Assembly (NCBI RefSeq): GCF_036013915.1 | Contig: NZ_CP107899.1 | Span: 3,348,001 to 3,412,000 of the forward strand | Length of the DNA: 64,000 bases | Direction of reading: 5' to 3' | Origin: Streptomyces sp. NBC_00464 | GTDB taxonomy: Bacteria; Actinomycetota; Actinomycetes; Streptomycetales; Streptomycetaceae | In this document: piece by piece, positions 53,158 through 62,032 of the stretch | Numbering within the stretch: the stretch's first letter is position 1 | Layout: each line of letters opens with the position of its first letter | Notes under the pieces: generated by a model | The model's database searches: none | The model's input: only the letters and a program-made list of their open reading frames with translations | Told to the model about the DNA's origin: nothing | Position numbers and translations under genes: made by a program

Positions 53158-55568
53158 CGCTGTTCCTCCATCTTGAGCCGGTCGGCGTGTCCCGACACGA
53201 TAAGAGCAATGGCGTCGGCGGACATGGCGTCCCGTGCCGGGTTGAAGTAGTTCGAGTGTGCGTCGAAGCTCAGACCGTCACCGCTCACGAGTGGCTGGCC
53301 GGGGGCCACGGGGAACCGTACGGCCCCGAACGCCTTGCTCGCCGGATCCTTGCCGAACCAGAGGTCGTCGTCGCCCGGATCGGCCAGGTCCCCTGCCCCG
53401 TACGCACCGCCCGGCCCGCCCAGGATCATGCCGATCGCGCCGACGACCACCTGCGTCTTGGACGGGAGCTTGGTCACCGGGTCGTTGGCGGCCGCTCCGA
53501 CGTAGACGTGCGCGGCACCGACCCCGAGGTCCACGGCCTGGTCCACGCCCACCCCCGGGCTGCCGACCAGGATGATGTCGTCCACCCCCGGTATCCCGCC
53601 GAGGCGCTGGGTCGCGGCTCCGACGGTGCGGGAGCCGTAGGAGTGCCCGATGGCCGTGAGGTGGGGGTCCTTGTTCTGGTTGGTGGCCGCGATGCCGCCC
53701 ATGAAGTCGTCGTAGGCCGCGCCGCCCGTCTCCGCCCGGCCGGTGCCCGCGACGGCCAGGCTCTTCCACCCGTCCGGAGTCTGCGGGGCGTCGTACCCGA
53801 GCCAGACGATCGCCGCGCTGGACGGGTCGTAGCCCTGGGCGCCGATCGCCGTGTCACGGGCGCGCTTGAGGTCGTTCTTCGCGAACTCCTCGTCGAGGGA
53901 GGTGTTCAGGCCCGGAACGTACGCCGACACGTTCTGCGAGGTGTCGGGGTTCCCGAAGGCGACGATCGCCCGCCCGTTGCCCTCGTCGCCGATGCCGATG
54001 AGGTACATCGGGGGCTGGCTGCCCTCCTTCAGCTGCCGGTCGATCTCCCGGAGCCCGGCCAGCTGTTCCTTCGAGGTCTTGTCGCTCCGGCCCTCCAGCT
54101 CCGAGATCAGGTCCGGAAGGTGCCGGCGGTTGGCCGTGTCCCGGTCCGCCACCGGAATACCGTCGAGCCCGCCGATCCGGTCCGGGGAGAGCTCCAGGTA
54201 CCGATCGCGCTCCTGCTGCGACAGCCCGTTCCACCACGCCTTGCGGCCGGCCGCGCTGGAACCGGTCGGGATGCGGTCGTTGAGGTACTGCCGTTCCTTG
54301 TCCCGTACGGCCGACTCGACGCGCGTACCCGACCCGGGCAGCCCGGTGAGCGCGCCACCGACCCCGCCGGGTCCCTTGGCCACGTCCCAGGCGGCGGCCA
54401 CGTACTGACCCTTGCCCCACTTGTCGCCGCCCTTGTTCGCAACCTGGGCGTACTGGTCGACGACGTCCTTGGCGGTGTCGACGGGGTGCGCGATCGTGTC
54501 GACGGCCCCGGTGACATCGCCGAGCAGTCCGTCGTCGCCCACGAGACCGGTGAAGAAGTTGCCTTCCGAGCCGTTGGCGGAGGAACCACCCGTGGTCGAG
54601 GCTTGTCTACCCGCGTCGACCACTGAAGAGGAACCACCGGCCGCACCCGAACCACCGGCTGCGCCGGCGGCCCCACCGGCACCGTTGCCGTTTCCGTCGG
54701 ACCCGCTTCCGCTTCCGCTTCCGCCAGAACCGGTACCGCCGGTCTCGCTCCCGCCGGTCTCGCTCCCGCCGGTCTCGCTCCCGCCGGGCCCGCCTTGGCC
54801 CGAACCGGTTCCACCGGCCACGGTGGCGCCTTCGAACCCGACCCCGGAACTGCCACCGCTACCGGCGCCGTTGCCGGCGCCCTTCCCGTTGCCGTGGCCG
54901 TCAGCGACGGCCCCGGATGACGAACAGCCACCTCCGGTGACCTGGCAGATGGCGTCACCGAATCGGCCGGCTATCTGCCCACCCATTCCTGTGGCCACGA
55001 GCCCGCCGACGAGGGCGGCCACCACGAGGATCAGGCCCACGTACTCCAGCGCGGACTGCCCGGTGTCCACACGCCACTTGATCATCCGGGGGATGCTGAA
55101 CGGCCGGTGCTCAGCGCGCTGTTCGGGCGCGAGCCTGAACCATGCGCGGGACTGGGGCCTGCACAGCAGGACGAGAACGATGACGGGAAGGACCAGTTGC
55201 GTCACGCCCCGGTTGCTGTCCGCGTCATTGAGTGTGGCCAGCCCACCGAGCACGAGCCAGCCATGCACGGCCAGCAACCCGCGCCAGACCCGGGGACCAC
55301 CGGCTCGCACGTACAGCGACAACACGAACCCGGTGATGCCGGGGAGCACGGTGTACAGCACCATGCCAAGCAGCCGGCCGTCCACCGCGTCGACGGACGA
55401 GGCCACGAGCAGCGCGTTGAGCGCGCCCACGACTGTGACGACGAAGAGCAGCCGGACGAGAGTCAGCACCACCTGCAAGGCGCTCGACAGCGGCTGTCTG
55501 CCCGAACGAACCTCGGTGGCGCCCACCTCAGCACCATCCGGTAATGAGACTTCTCCTATGCCAGACAC
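53154..55568 (-). CDS. DUF1023 alpha/beta-hydrolase with membrane and Flp-like N-terminus, module 1
   Basis: 804 residues from a GTG with GGGGAGA upstream. Four hydrophobic segments (about 31-58, 66-86, 97-112, 123-137) are followed by WRVDTG, then QSALEYVGLILVVAALVGG. The latter has the Flp-pilin cleavage pattern G/xxxxEY (G170, E175, Y176). A Gly/Ser linker (210-330) contains three SETGG repeats. DUF1023/Abhydrolase_8 domain (about 430-795) with nucleophile S643 in GHSYGS and late His in DAHSNYF. Overlaps the lipoprotein gene. High GC throughout. Confidence 0.82.
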   Translation of the reverse strand: MSGIGEVSLPDGAEVGATEVRSGRQPLSSALQVVLTLVRLLFVVTVVGALNALLVASSVDAVDGRLLGMVLYTVLPGITGFVLSLYVRAGGPRVWRGLLAVHGWLVLGGLATLNDADSNRGVTQLVLPVIVLVLLCRPQSRAWFRLAPEQRAEHRPFSIPRMIKWRVDTGQSALEYVGLILVVAALVGGLVATGMGGQIAGRFGDAICQVTGGGCSSSGAVADGHGNGKGAGNGAGSGGSSGVGFEGATVAGGTGSGQGGPGGSETGGSETGGSETGGTGSGGSGSGSGSDGNGNGAGGAAGAAGGSGAAGGSSSVVDAGRQASTTGGSSANGSEGNFFTGLVGDDGLLGDVTGAVDTIAHPVDTAKDVVDQYAQVANKGGDKWGKGQYVAAAWDVAKGPGGVGGALTGLPGSGTRVESAVRDKERQYLNDRIPTGSSAAGRKAWWNGLSQQERDRYLELSPDRIGGLDGIPVADRDTANRRHLPDLISELEGRSDKTSKEQLAGLREIDRQLKEGSQPPMYLIGIGDEGNGRAIVAFGNPDTSQNVSAYVPGLNTSLDEEFAKNDLKRARDTAIGAQGYDPSSAAIVWLGYDAPQTPDGWKSLAVAGTGRAETGGAAYDDFMGGIAATNQNKDPHLTAIGHSYGSRTVGAATQRLGGIPGVDDIILVGSPGVGVDQAVDLGVGAAHVYVGAAANDPVTKLPSKTQVVVGAIGMILGGPGGAYGAGDLADPGDDDLWFGKDPASKAFGAVRFPVAPGQPLVSGDGLSFDAHSNYFNPARDAMSADAIALIVSGHADRLKMEEQR

Positions 55569-55754
55569 GACGAGTCTCCCCAGCTTTGTGAGCAGGCGCA
55601 GCGACGATTCCCCCGGTATCCGTATGCGACCACAACACTGCGGGGTTCGGCATGGGCCCCAGGGCCCAATGCCGGACTCAACGTCCGACTATCGGGCCCT
55701 CACTTACCGCCACCGATCGGGCCGTTACCGGTCATTGAGGGCGGCGACGAGGCG

Positions 55755-56315
55755 TCAGGACGCTCCGGCGGACCAGAAGTCGGAGTGGACGTTGGGGCGA
55801 GGGATCACTTCAATCCCCGCATAACTCGGCCCGCTCGGCTTGGCAACGGGGTCAGCCACGTCAGACTCTCGGACACACGGGCTGTCAACTTCGAAGAAGA
55901 CTTGCCCCTTATCCCCGACAATCAGACTCACACCGAATCCATCGCCCGTCTGCGCGAAGATGGCCGGCACATCCACGTCATCATTAACCGCTTTGATCCG
56001 GTATTCACTCTTTCGCCAGAATCGGTCCACGAGTCCGAGGAAACTTCCGCGACGCCCCGCAGAGACGATGGTCATCACGGTCCGCCTGCGGGTCACATCA
56101 CAGACTCCGGTAGTTGTAGGACCGTGCGTCCACTCGACTCCTGGTTGAATCTCAGCCAGAACAGCGTCCAGGATGCCGTCAGCGCGTTCGGCAGCCTCTT
56201 GCATATCCATGCGGCTCCCCTCAATCCCACTTACCTCCGCACCATCCTTGGTGCAAGAACTAGCTAGGGCGACCAAAATCAACACCGTTGCCGCCCTGCC
56301 GACTTTCCCTTTCAT
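55755..56315 (-). CDS. Lipoprotein partner of DUF1023 hydrolase, module 2
   Basis: 186 residues. Lipoprotein signal ending SSC near residue 21, then MDMQEAAERADGILDAVL, HGPTTTGVCDVTRRRTVMTI, SEYRIKAVNDD and the identical end WSAGAS. Homologue of the module 1 lipoprotein. The gene is distinctly AT-richer than its surroundings, and its start overlaps the hydrolase stop by 4 nt. The compositional break continues into the 3' half of that hydrolase gene. Confidence 0.8.
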   Translation of the reverse strand: MKGKVGRAATVLILVALASSCTKDGAEVSGIEGSRMDMQEAAERADGILDAVLAEIQPGVEWTHGPTTTGVCDVTRRRTVMTIVSAGRRGSFLGLVDRFWRKSEYRIKAVNDDVDVPAIFAQTGDGFGVSLIVGDKGQVFFEVDSPCVRESDVADPVAKPSGPSYAGIEVIPRPNVHSDFWSAGAS

Positions 56316-58120
56316 CGGTACTCCTCACTCTTAATCTTCTCTGGACGCCCAGCCGCCACAAGAGCAATATTGTTTGCCGACACCGCATCTCTAGTTGGGT
56401 CGAAATATCGAGAGTGCGCGTCGAGCGATACGCCTTCCGAACTCACCAACTGCGGCCCTTCGTCAACCTGGAAGCGTCGTGCACCGAACGCTCTGCTCGC
56501 AGGGTCCCGCCCGAACCAGAGATCGTCGTCGCCCTGGTCCGCCACCTCGCCGAGAAGCAGACTGCCGACAGGTCCTGCAGCAGCCCAGCCGACAGCACCG
56601 ACAGCACTCTGCTGTTTCGATGGAAGCTTGGTCACGACATCGTTCTCTGCTGCACCGACAAAGACATGATCCTTACTCACACCGAGATCCTCTGCACGGT
56701 CCACGCCAACCCCAGGGCTTCCAACTAGAACGATGTCGTCAACCCCCGGAATCCCGCCGCCTTGTTGCGTGGCCGCACCTACCGTCCTGGAACCGTAGGA
56801 GTGCCCGATCGTCGTCATATGAGGATTCTCATTCTCGTTCGTAGCCGAGAGGCCCCCCATAAAGCCGTTGAAGGAACCCCCACCCCTTTCGGCTCGCTCA
56901 TCCCCTATAACGTCTAGGCTGTCCAGACCATCGGGCGACTGAGGTGCGTCGTAACCAAGCCACACAATGGCAGCACTCGATGAGTCGTAATACCGGGCAC
57001 CAATCGCTGTATCGCGAGCCCGCTTCAAGTCACCTTCTGCGAACTCCTTGTCAAGCGAGGTATTCAAACCCGGGACGTACGTGGCAACATTCCTTGACGT
57101 GTCAGGGTTGCCGAACGAAACGATCGCTCGCCCGTTACCCTCATCTCCGATACCCAGCAAGTACATGGGCGGCTCTCCAGATCGCCGCCCCGCCTGCAAC
57201 TGCCGGTCAATCTCCCGCAGCCCCGCCAACTGCGTCTCCGCCCGATCACCGTCCTGCCCCTCCAGCTTGCCGATCAGCAACTGCAGGTTGTCCCGGTTCG
57301 CCGTGTCGCGGATCAGGGCCGGAATGCCGTCCAAGTTGCCGATCAGGTCCGGGTACACCGCCAGGTACTCCTCGCGCTGTTCGTCCGTCAGACCCGCCCA
57401 CCACTCCCGCCGCGCCGCAGGCCCCGCTTCGTACGGGATGCCCGACTTCAGGTACCCGCGCGCCGCGGCCCGGACCGCCGCCGCGTCGCCCGCCGCGTCC
57501 GTCCACGTCCGGTCCGGGACCGTCAGGCCCTCCTCGGCCTTCAGATTTCGCAGGATCCTGGCGAACCTCCAGTCGACCTCCGCCGCAGTCCGCACCGCCT
57601 TCGCCACCCGGTCCGCGATGTCCTGCGCCTTGGCCGTATTGGGGTTCGGGGCCACCAGTCCCGACGGCGGCAACAGCCCCGGCGCCGCCCCCACCGACGC
57701 GGTCCCGCCCGCCAACGGCTTCCCGTCGACCAGGCCCTCCCCCGCCTCCGGGTACGTCACCGAACCATCCGCGTGCACCGTGAACCTCAGCGCCGCCGCA
57801 TCGTCCAGCGCGTCCCGCAGCGCCCGCTGCTGGGCCTTCATCTCGTGCGCGAGGCTGTTCAGGGCCGTACGGACCAGGCCGCACTCCGTATACACGTACT
57901 GGAGGTTCCGGCCCAGCTGCCGCAGCCTGCTCACCGCCGCGTCCGCGGCCGCGCCCTGCTGGGTCTCGCGCAAACCGTTGAGCAGCTGCTTCTCGATCCG
58001 GTCCCGCCCCGCGTCGGCCCGGTTGCTCGCCTTGCCCCAGCCGTCGGCCGCACCCTCCAGCTCGGCGCACTTCAGGTCCCGTAACTGGGCCCAGGTAAGC
58101 CGGGAGGTCCCCGCCGTCAT
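56312..58120 (-). CDS. ESX/WXG-like DUF1023 hydrolase, module 2
   Basis: 602 residues. N-terminal coiled-coil region (about 1-112, WAQLRDLKCAELEGAADGWGKASNRADAGRDRI) resembles the N-terminal domains of WXG/ESX-secreted polymorphic toxins. DUF1023 hydrolase (about 225-595) with S441 in GHSYGS and His in DAHSRYF, closely matching module 1. The 5' part (58120 to about 57300) is very GC-rich, the 3' part AT-richer. Start overlaps the upstream ESX-like gene (ATGA). No Sec signal; secretion through a type VII system is inferred. Confidence 0.82.
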   Translation of the reverse strand: MTAGTSRLTWAQLRDLKCAELEGAADGWGKASNRADAGRDRIEKQLLNGLRETQQGAAADAAVSRLRQLGRNLQYVYTECGLVRTALNSLAHEMKAQQRALRDALDDAAALRFTVHADGSVTYPEAGEGLVDGKPLAGGTASVGAAPGLLPPSGLVAPNPNTAKAQDIADRVAKAVRTAAEVDWRFARILRNLKAEEGLTVPDRTWTDAAGDAAAVRAAARGYLKSGIPYEAGPAARREWWAGLTDEQREEYLAVYPDLIGNLDGIPALIRDTANRDNLQLLIGKLEGQDGDRAETQLAGLREIDRQLQAGRRSGEPPMYLLGIGDEGNGRAIVSFGNPDTSRNVATYVPGLNTSLDKEFAEGDLKRARDTAIGARYYDSSSAAIVWLGYDAPQSPDGLDSLDVIGDERAERGGGSFNGFMGGLSATNENENPHMTTIGHSYGSRTVGAATQQGGGIPGVDDIVLVGSPGVGVDRAEDLGVSKDHVFVGAAENDVVTKLPSKQQSAVGAVGWAAAGPVGSLLLGEVADQGDDDLWFGRDPASRAFGARRFQVDEGPQLVSSEGVSLDAHSRYFDPTRDAVSANNIALVAAGRPEKIKSEEYR

Positions 58121-58503
58121 CGCTCGACCCCCCGCGTCCGCCTCGCCACGGGCGCGAAGGACGACTTCACGGTTTCGTTCGTTTCGGCCTGGGCCCGGGC
58201 GACGGCCCGCAGATTGCCGGCCAGCGACCCGCACTCCCGGCGCGCGGTCTCGAAGCGCCGCTCCCACGACTCGCGTACGGAACCCAGCTCGGCCAGCGCG
58301 CTCAGGCCGACGGTCCCGGTGAGCAGCCCTTCGTGCGCGGTCGCCAACTCCGCCCTCACCGGCCCGAGATGCACCCCCATCCCCTCCGCACCTCCGGCCG
58401 CCTTCAGCCACGCCCCGTCGCTGTGCCTCAGCTGGTCCCCACCCGCGCGACCGCCGCCCCCGCCACCCGCCAGATCGCTCAGCCTCTTCTGCACACCACT
58501 CAC
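58117..58503 (-). CDS. ESX-like helical partner protein, module 2
   Basis: 128 residues from a GTG with AAGGAACG upstream. Gly-rich N-terminus, then two long helices (LGPVRAELATAHEGLLTG, then RESWERRFETARRECGSLAGNL) and a short tail. It has the hairpin layout of type VII secretion partners, though no canonical WXG or YxxxD/E motif is seen. Directly coupled to the hydrolase gene, so it probably dimerises with that protein's N-terminal helices. Confidence 0.65.
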   Translation of the reverse strand: MSGVQKRLSDLAGGGGGGRAGGDQLRHSDGAWLKAAGGAEGMGVHLGPVRAELATAHEGLLTGTVGLSALAELGSVRESWERRFETARRECGSLAGNLRAVARAQAETNETVKSSFAPVARRTRGVER

Positions 58504-58653
58504 CCCGTTCCTTGATCGTGGAGCGGCACTGTGCCAAACCCGGCAGCCGCGACACGCCGCCCCCGGACGCCGGGGAGCGGCCCGGTCCCCCGCTCCCCGG
58601 GCCCCCCAACGCATCGCGTCCCGGCCGAGATCACCCGAACGGTGGACCGGGCG

Positions 58654-60608
58654 CTACGCCCCGTACGTCCTCGGGTCCACCGTGGCGAGTCGGCGCAACG
58701 CGTCGGCGGCACGGTCCTCGGGCGGGGTGCCGTCCTCCGGGATGTGCCACATGCGGTACTTCGGGGAGCCGTCCGCCTCCTCGTACCTCAGGCACAACGC
58801 CGTACGGTCCGGGTCCCGGAAGTCCGTACCGGCCCAACTCAGCTCCATGTCCCAGCGGCTGAGCAGCTCCGGCCGGTCACGCAGCCCTGCGGCGATCAGC
58901 CGGGCGGCCTTGCGGGCCGGCCACGTCCACGCGTGGTCGTTCTCGGCCCGGCTGATCTCGGCGTCGTACGCGGCGGCGTCGAAGCGGAGTTCCGGGATCT
59001 CACGTACGTGCAGCGGGGAGGGCGGTGGCGACGGACAACGCCAGTCGGACCAGACGACCTCGTCACCGTCCCGCCGGATCGTGACGTGCAGGGCACCGCA
59101 GCAGCCCTCGGTGCAGTACGCCTCCGCGAGCTGGACCTCCCGTGGCTCCTCTCCGTCGCCCGCAGCCGGCCACTGTCCAGCAGCCACTCCGGGCTGTGCG
59201 CGGGCCCCCGGCCGAACACCTCCGGCACCAGCGGCCGGCCGTCGATCAGCATGCGGACCTCGACCGTGTCGGAATCGACCGGATCGCGCACGACGATCTC
59301 GACCCGAAGAACCTGAAGAACCCGAAGAACCCGTAGAACCGGCAGATCCCGCAGATCCCGCAGATCCCGAAGGACCCGCCCCACTGGGCCCATGGGGCCC
59401 ACCGGGCCTACCGGGCCCACCGCATCCACCCCACCGCCGAACGGCCGCCGCGCATTGCGCCAAACCCACTGGAACCGCCGGCGCTCGACCCCGTCCGCAC
59501 CCTCCCTGGGCTCGGCGTCCGGGGCCGTCACGGCGCACCACTCGGGCCGCCGCAGTACGGACTCCAGCTCCGCCAGCAACGCCTCGCGCCGGCCCGGACC
59601 CCAGTCGCGCAACCGGCTCGGCCCGCTGTGCAGGTCGAACGCGGCGGAGAGCAGCAGCCCGTAGTGATCGAGCGTGGGCTCCAGCACTCCGGCGCACGAC
59701 ACGAAAGCCTCGTACGAACTGACGGCCTCCGAGCAGTAGAGGATCTCCGCCCGGTCGTCGCGCAGGCTCGTCGCACGGAACAGCAGCCACCCGGTGCAAG
59801 CGGCCAACTCGCCGCGCTGGGATGGCGGCAGCTCCCCCGCTCCCAGGATGTCGGCCGGCCGCACCGCCTCCATGATTCTCCGCGCCGCCTCGGGCCCTAC
59901 GATGCCCGGGTCCCGCGGAAGCGCCGCCAGTTTCAGGCGCACGGTCTCCATGTCGCCCGCCTCAACGGCACTGACCAACCCGCGCAGTTCCGGTCTCCCC
60001 GAGCGAAGCCCCAGCCACACCACGGCTGCGGCCTGCCGGTCGATGGCGTCGAGCGCGGACACGGCCGGGCTCATCAGATCGCGGAACCCACCGAGCGCCT
60101 TGAGATACGGCACGTCCTCCGGCTCACCGAGACGGCCCAGCAGGGCAAGGCCGACACAGACGGCGGCGGGACTGCTTCCCGTACGCGCGAGGCACCGCCC
60201 GAGCGCACGCGCCCGCTCCTCGTCCTCCAGCACCACATCACGTACGGCCCAGAGGATCTGATGATCCCTCACAGCGGGTTGCAGCGCGGCGAATCGTCGT
60301 TCGACCCCGGCCGCGGCCCGGACCGCATCGGGGTCGGCGAGCAACGGTTTCAGCAGGTCCACCACCGCAGTCCGGGCCTCGCGCCAACTGCGGCTGGACC
60401 GGCGGTTCAGCACGGCCGGACCGGGCAGCGCGTACCCGCTCCCGGGAGGCCGCCCATCGGGCTCCGCGCGAGAAAGGCGCAGGGCGTAGGAGTACAGCGA
60501 GGGCCGGGAAGTGAGCGCTCCGCGCTCTTCCGGGGCGCTCAACGGGCGGGGTGGTTCTCGATTCGTGAAGTCATGCGGCGGATTCTGGCAGGACCCCCGC
60601 CGCGGCAC
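58654..60608 (-). pseudogene. Frameshifted two-part gene of unknown function
   Basis: A continuous frame from about 60608 encodes a helical protein (RTAVVDLLKPLLADPDAV, AVSALDAIDRQAAAVVWLGLRSG). A repetitive linker with Gly-Pro-Val and Arg-Asp-Leu repeats follows, then MLIDGRPLVPEVFGRGPAHSPEW and LLDSGRLRAT. The recognisable continuation EEPREVQLAEAYCTEGCCGALH, then VTIRRDGDEVVWSDW, lies in the next frame and runs to 58654. The switch occurs at about 59140-59165. A single missing G (GCGAC for GCGGAC) would restore the frame. Either a real mutation, a recoding site or a sequencing error. Start uncertain. Confidence 0.6.
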
Positions 60609-60698
60609 CAGCGGATTTCGCCCGCACCGCCCTCAAGCGGGGTCCACGAGGGCGCGGCCGACTGCTCCCGGCCGAAACAGCGGGAAGAATGGGCCCCC

Positions 60699-61991
60699 AT
60701 GAGCCATTCACCCCCCTCCCCGTCCTCGCCGCCTTCCCCCTCCTCCTGGCGTCGGCCCATGGTCGCCCGCCTCGCGGACGAGGAACACCGCACCGCGACC
60801 ATGCTGGAGCTGTTCTTCGACCTCTGCTTCGTCACGGCGGTGGCCCAGGCGGCTGCGGCGTTCGAGCACGAACTCGCCGAAGGGCACATCGCCCACGGTG
60901 TCCTCGGCTACGCGATGGTGTTCTTCGCGATCTGGTGGGCCTGGATGAACTTCACCTGGTTCGCCTCCGCCTACGACACCGACGACGTGCCCTACCGGCT
61001 GCTCACCCTCGTCCAGATCACCGGCGCCCTCGTCCTCGCCGCCGGGGCGTCGGAGGCCCTGCAGCAGGAGGACTTCACGGTCATCACCTGGGGTTACGTG
61101 ATCATGCGGCTCGCCATGGTCACGCAGTGGCTGCGCGCCGCCCGGTCCGACCCCGAGCGACGCCCCACCTGCCTGCGTTACGCCGTGGGGATCTTCTTCG
61201 TACAGATCGGCTGGGTCGTACGCCTGACGCTCCCCGAGGACGCCGGGCTCGCCACCTTCGCCGTCCTCGTCCTGGCCGAGATCGCCGTCCCCGCCTGGGC
61301 GGAACGCGCGGCCACCACCACCTGGCATCCGCACCACATCGCCGAGCGGTACGGCCTGTTCACCCTGATCGTGCTGGGCGAGTCCATCACCGCCGCCACC
61401 GGAGCGGTACATGCCGCGCTCGACTCGGACGCGGCGCTCGCAGACCTTGCCGCCCTCGTCGTCGGGGGCATCCTGACCGTCTTCGCCCTGTGGTGGCTCT
61501 ACTTCGCGCGGAGTGCGAGCGTGCACGACCGGCTCACCACCCTGCGCATGGCACTGCTGTGGGGATACGGCCACTACCTGGTCTTCGCGTCCGCGGCGGC
61601 CGTCGGCGCCGGTCTCGCCGTCAACGTGGCTCACGCCACCGGCCACGGCCACCTCTCCGACCGTACGGCGGCAGCGGCCTACACCGTCCCGGTCGCCGTC
61701 TTCGTCACCCTCGTCTGGGTACTGCACCACCGCGCCGGCGGGCTGCGCCGCGCGGCCGACGCGCTCCATCCGCTCGCGGTCATCGCCGTCCTGGCGGCGA
61801 CGTTCGGGCCCTCCCCGGTCCTCGTCACGGGCATCATCACGGCTCTCCTCATCGCCGCGACGCTGGTCCTCTCCGCGCGAGGCGAAACCGCCGGGACCAC
61901 CGGAACAACCGAACCCACTGGAACCACCGGCCCGGCCGGCGCCCCCGGAACCCCCGGAACCCCTGGAACCCCCGACAAGACGGACTCCTGA
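60699..61991 (+). CDS. Low temperature requirement protein A (LtrA) family membrane protein
   Basis: 430 residues. LtrA signature LFFDLCFVTAVAQAA near 35, about twelve hydrophobic segments, HHIAERYGLFTLIVLGESI near 210. The C-terminal tail (about 395-430) is a collagen-like Gly-X-Y stretch (TGTTGPAGAPGTPGTPGTPD). LtrA function is unknown beyond cold growth in Listeria. The ATG is preceded by GGAAGAATGGGCCC, the same 14-mer found before ppk. Confidence 0.88.
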   Translation: MSHSPPSPSSPPSPSSWRRPMVARLADEEHRTATMLELFFDLCFVTAVAQAAAAFEHELAEGHIAHGVLGYAMVFFAIWWAWMNFTWFASAYDTDDVPYRLLTLVQITGALVLAAGASEALQQEDFTVITWGYVIMRLAMVTQWLRAARSDPERRPTCLRYAVGIFFVQIGWVVRLTLPEDAGLATFAVLVLAEIAVPAWAERAATTTWHPHHIAERYGLFTLIVLGESITAATGAVHAALDSDAALADLAALVVGGILTVFALWWLYFARSASVHDRLTTLRMALLWGYGHYLVFASAAAVGAGLAVNVAHATGHGHLSDRTAAAAYTVPVAVFVTLVWVLHHRAGGLRRAADALHPLAVIAVLAATFGPSPVLVTGIITALLIAATLVLSARGETAGTTGTTEPTGTTGPAGAPGTPGTPGTPDKTDS

Positions 61992-62032
61992 GCCCCGCGG
62001 GCACGAGCCGGCCCCGCCCGGCGCCTCTCAGG

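Noticed and set aside
54735..54790. CRISPR-like short repeats in the hydrolase linker
   Set aside because: Three 15-bp units are in frame and encode SETGG repeats of a Gly/Ser linker; no spacers.
59280..59380. Microsatellite as a separate mobile or regulatory repeat
   Set aside because: The 9-base units are within a coding linker and have no target-site or terminal features.
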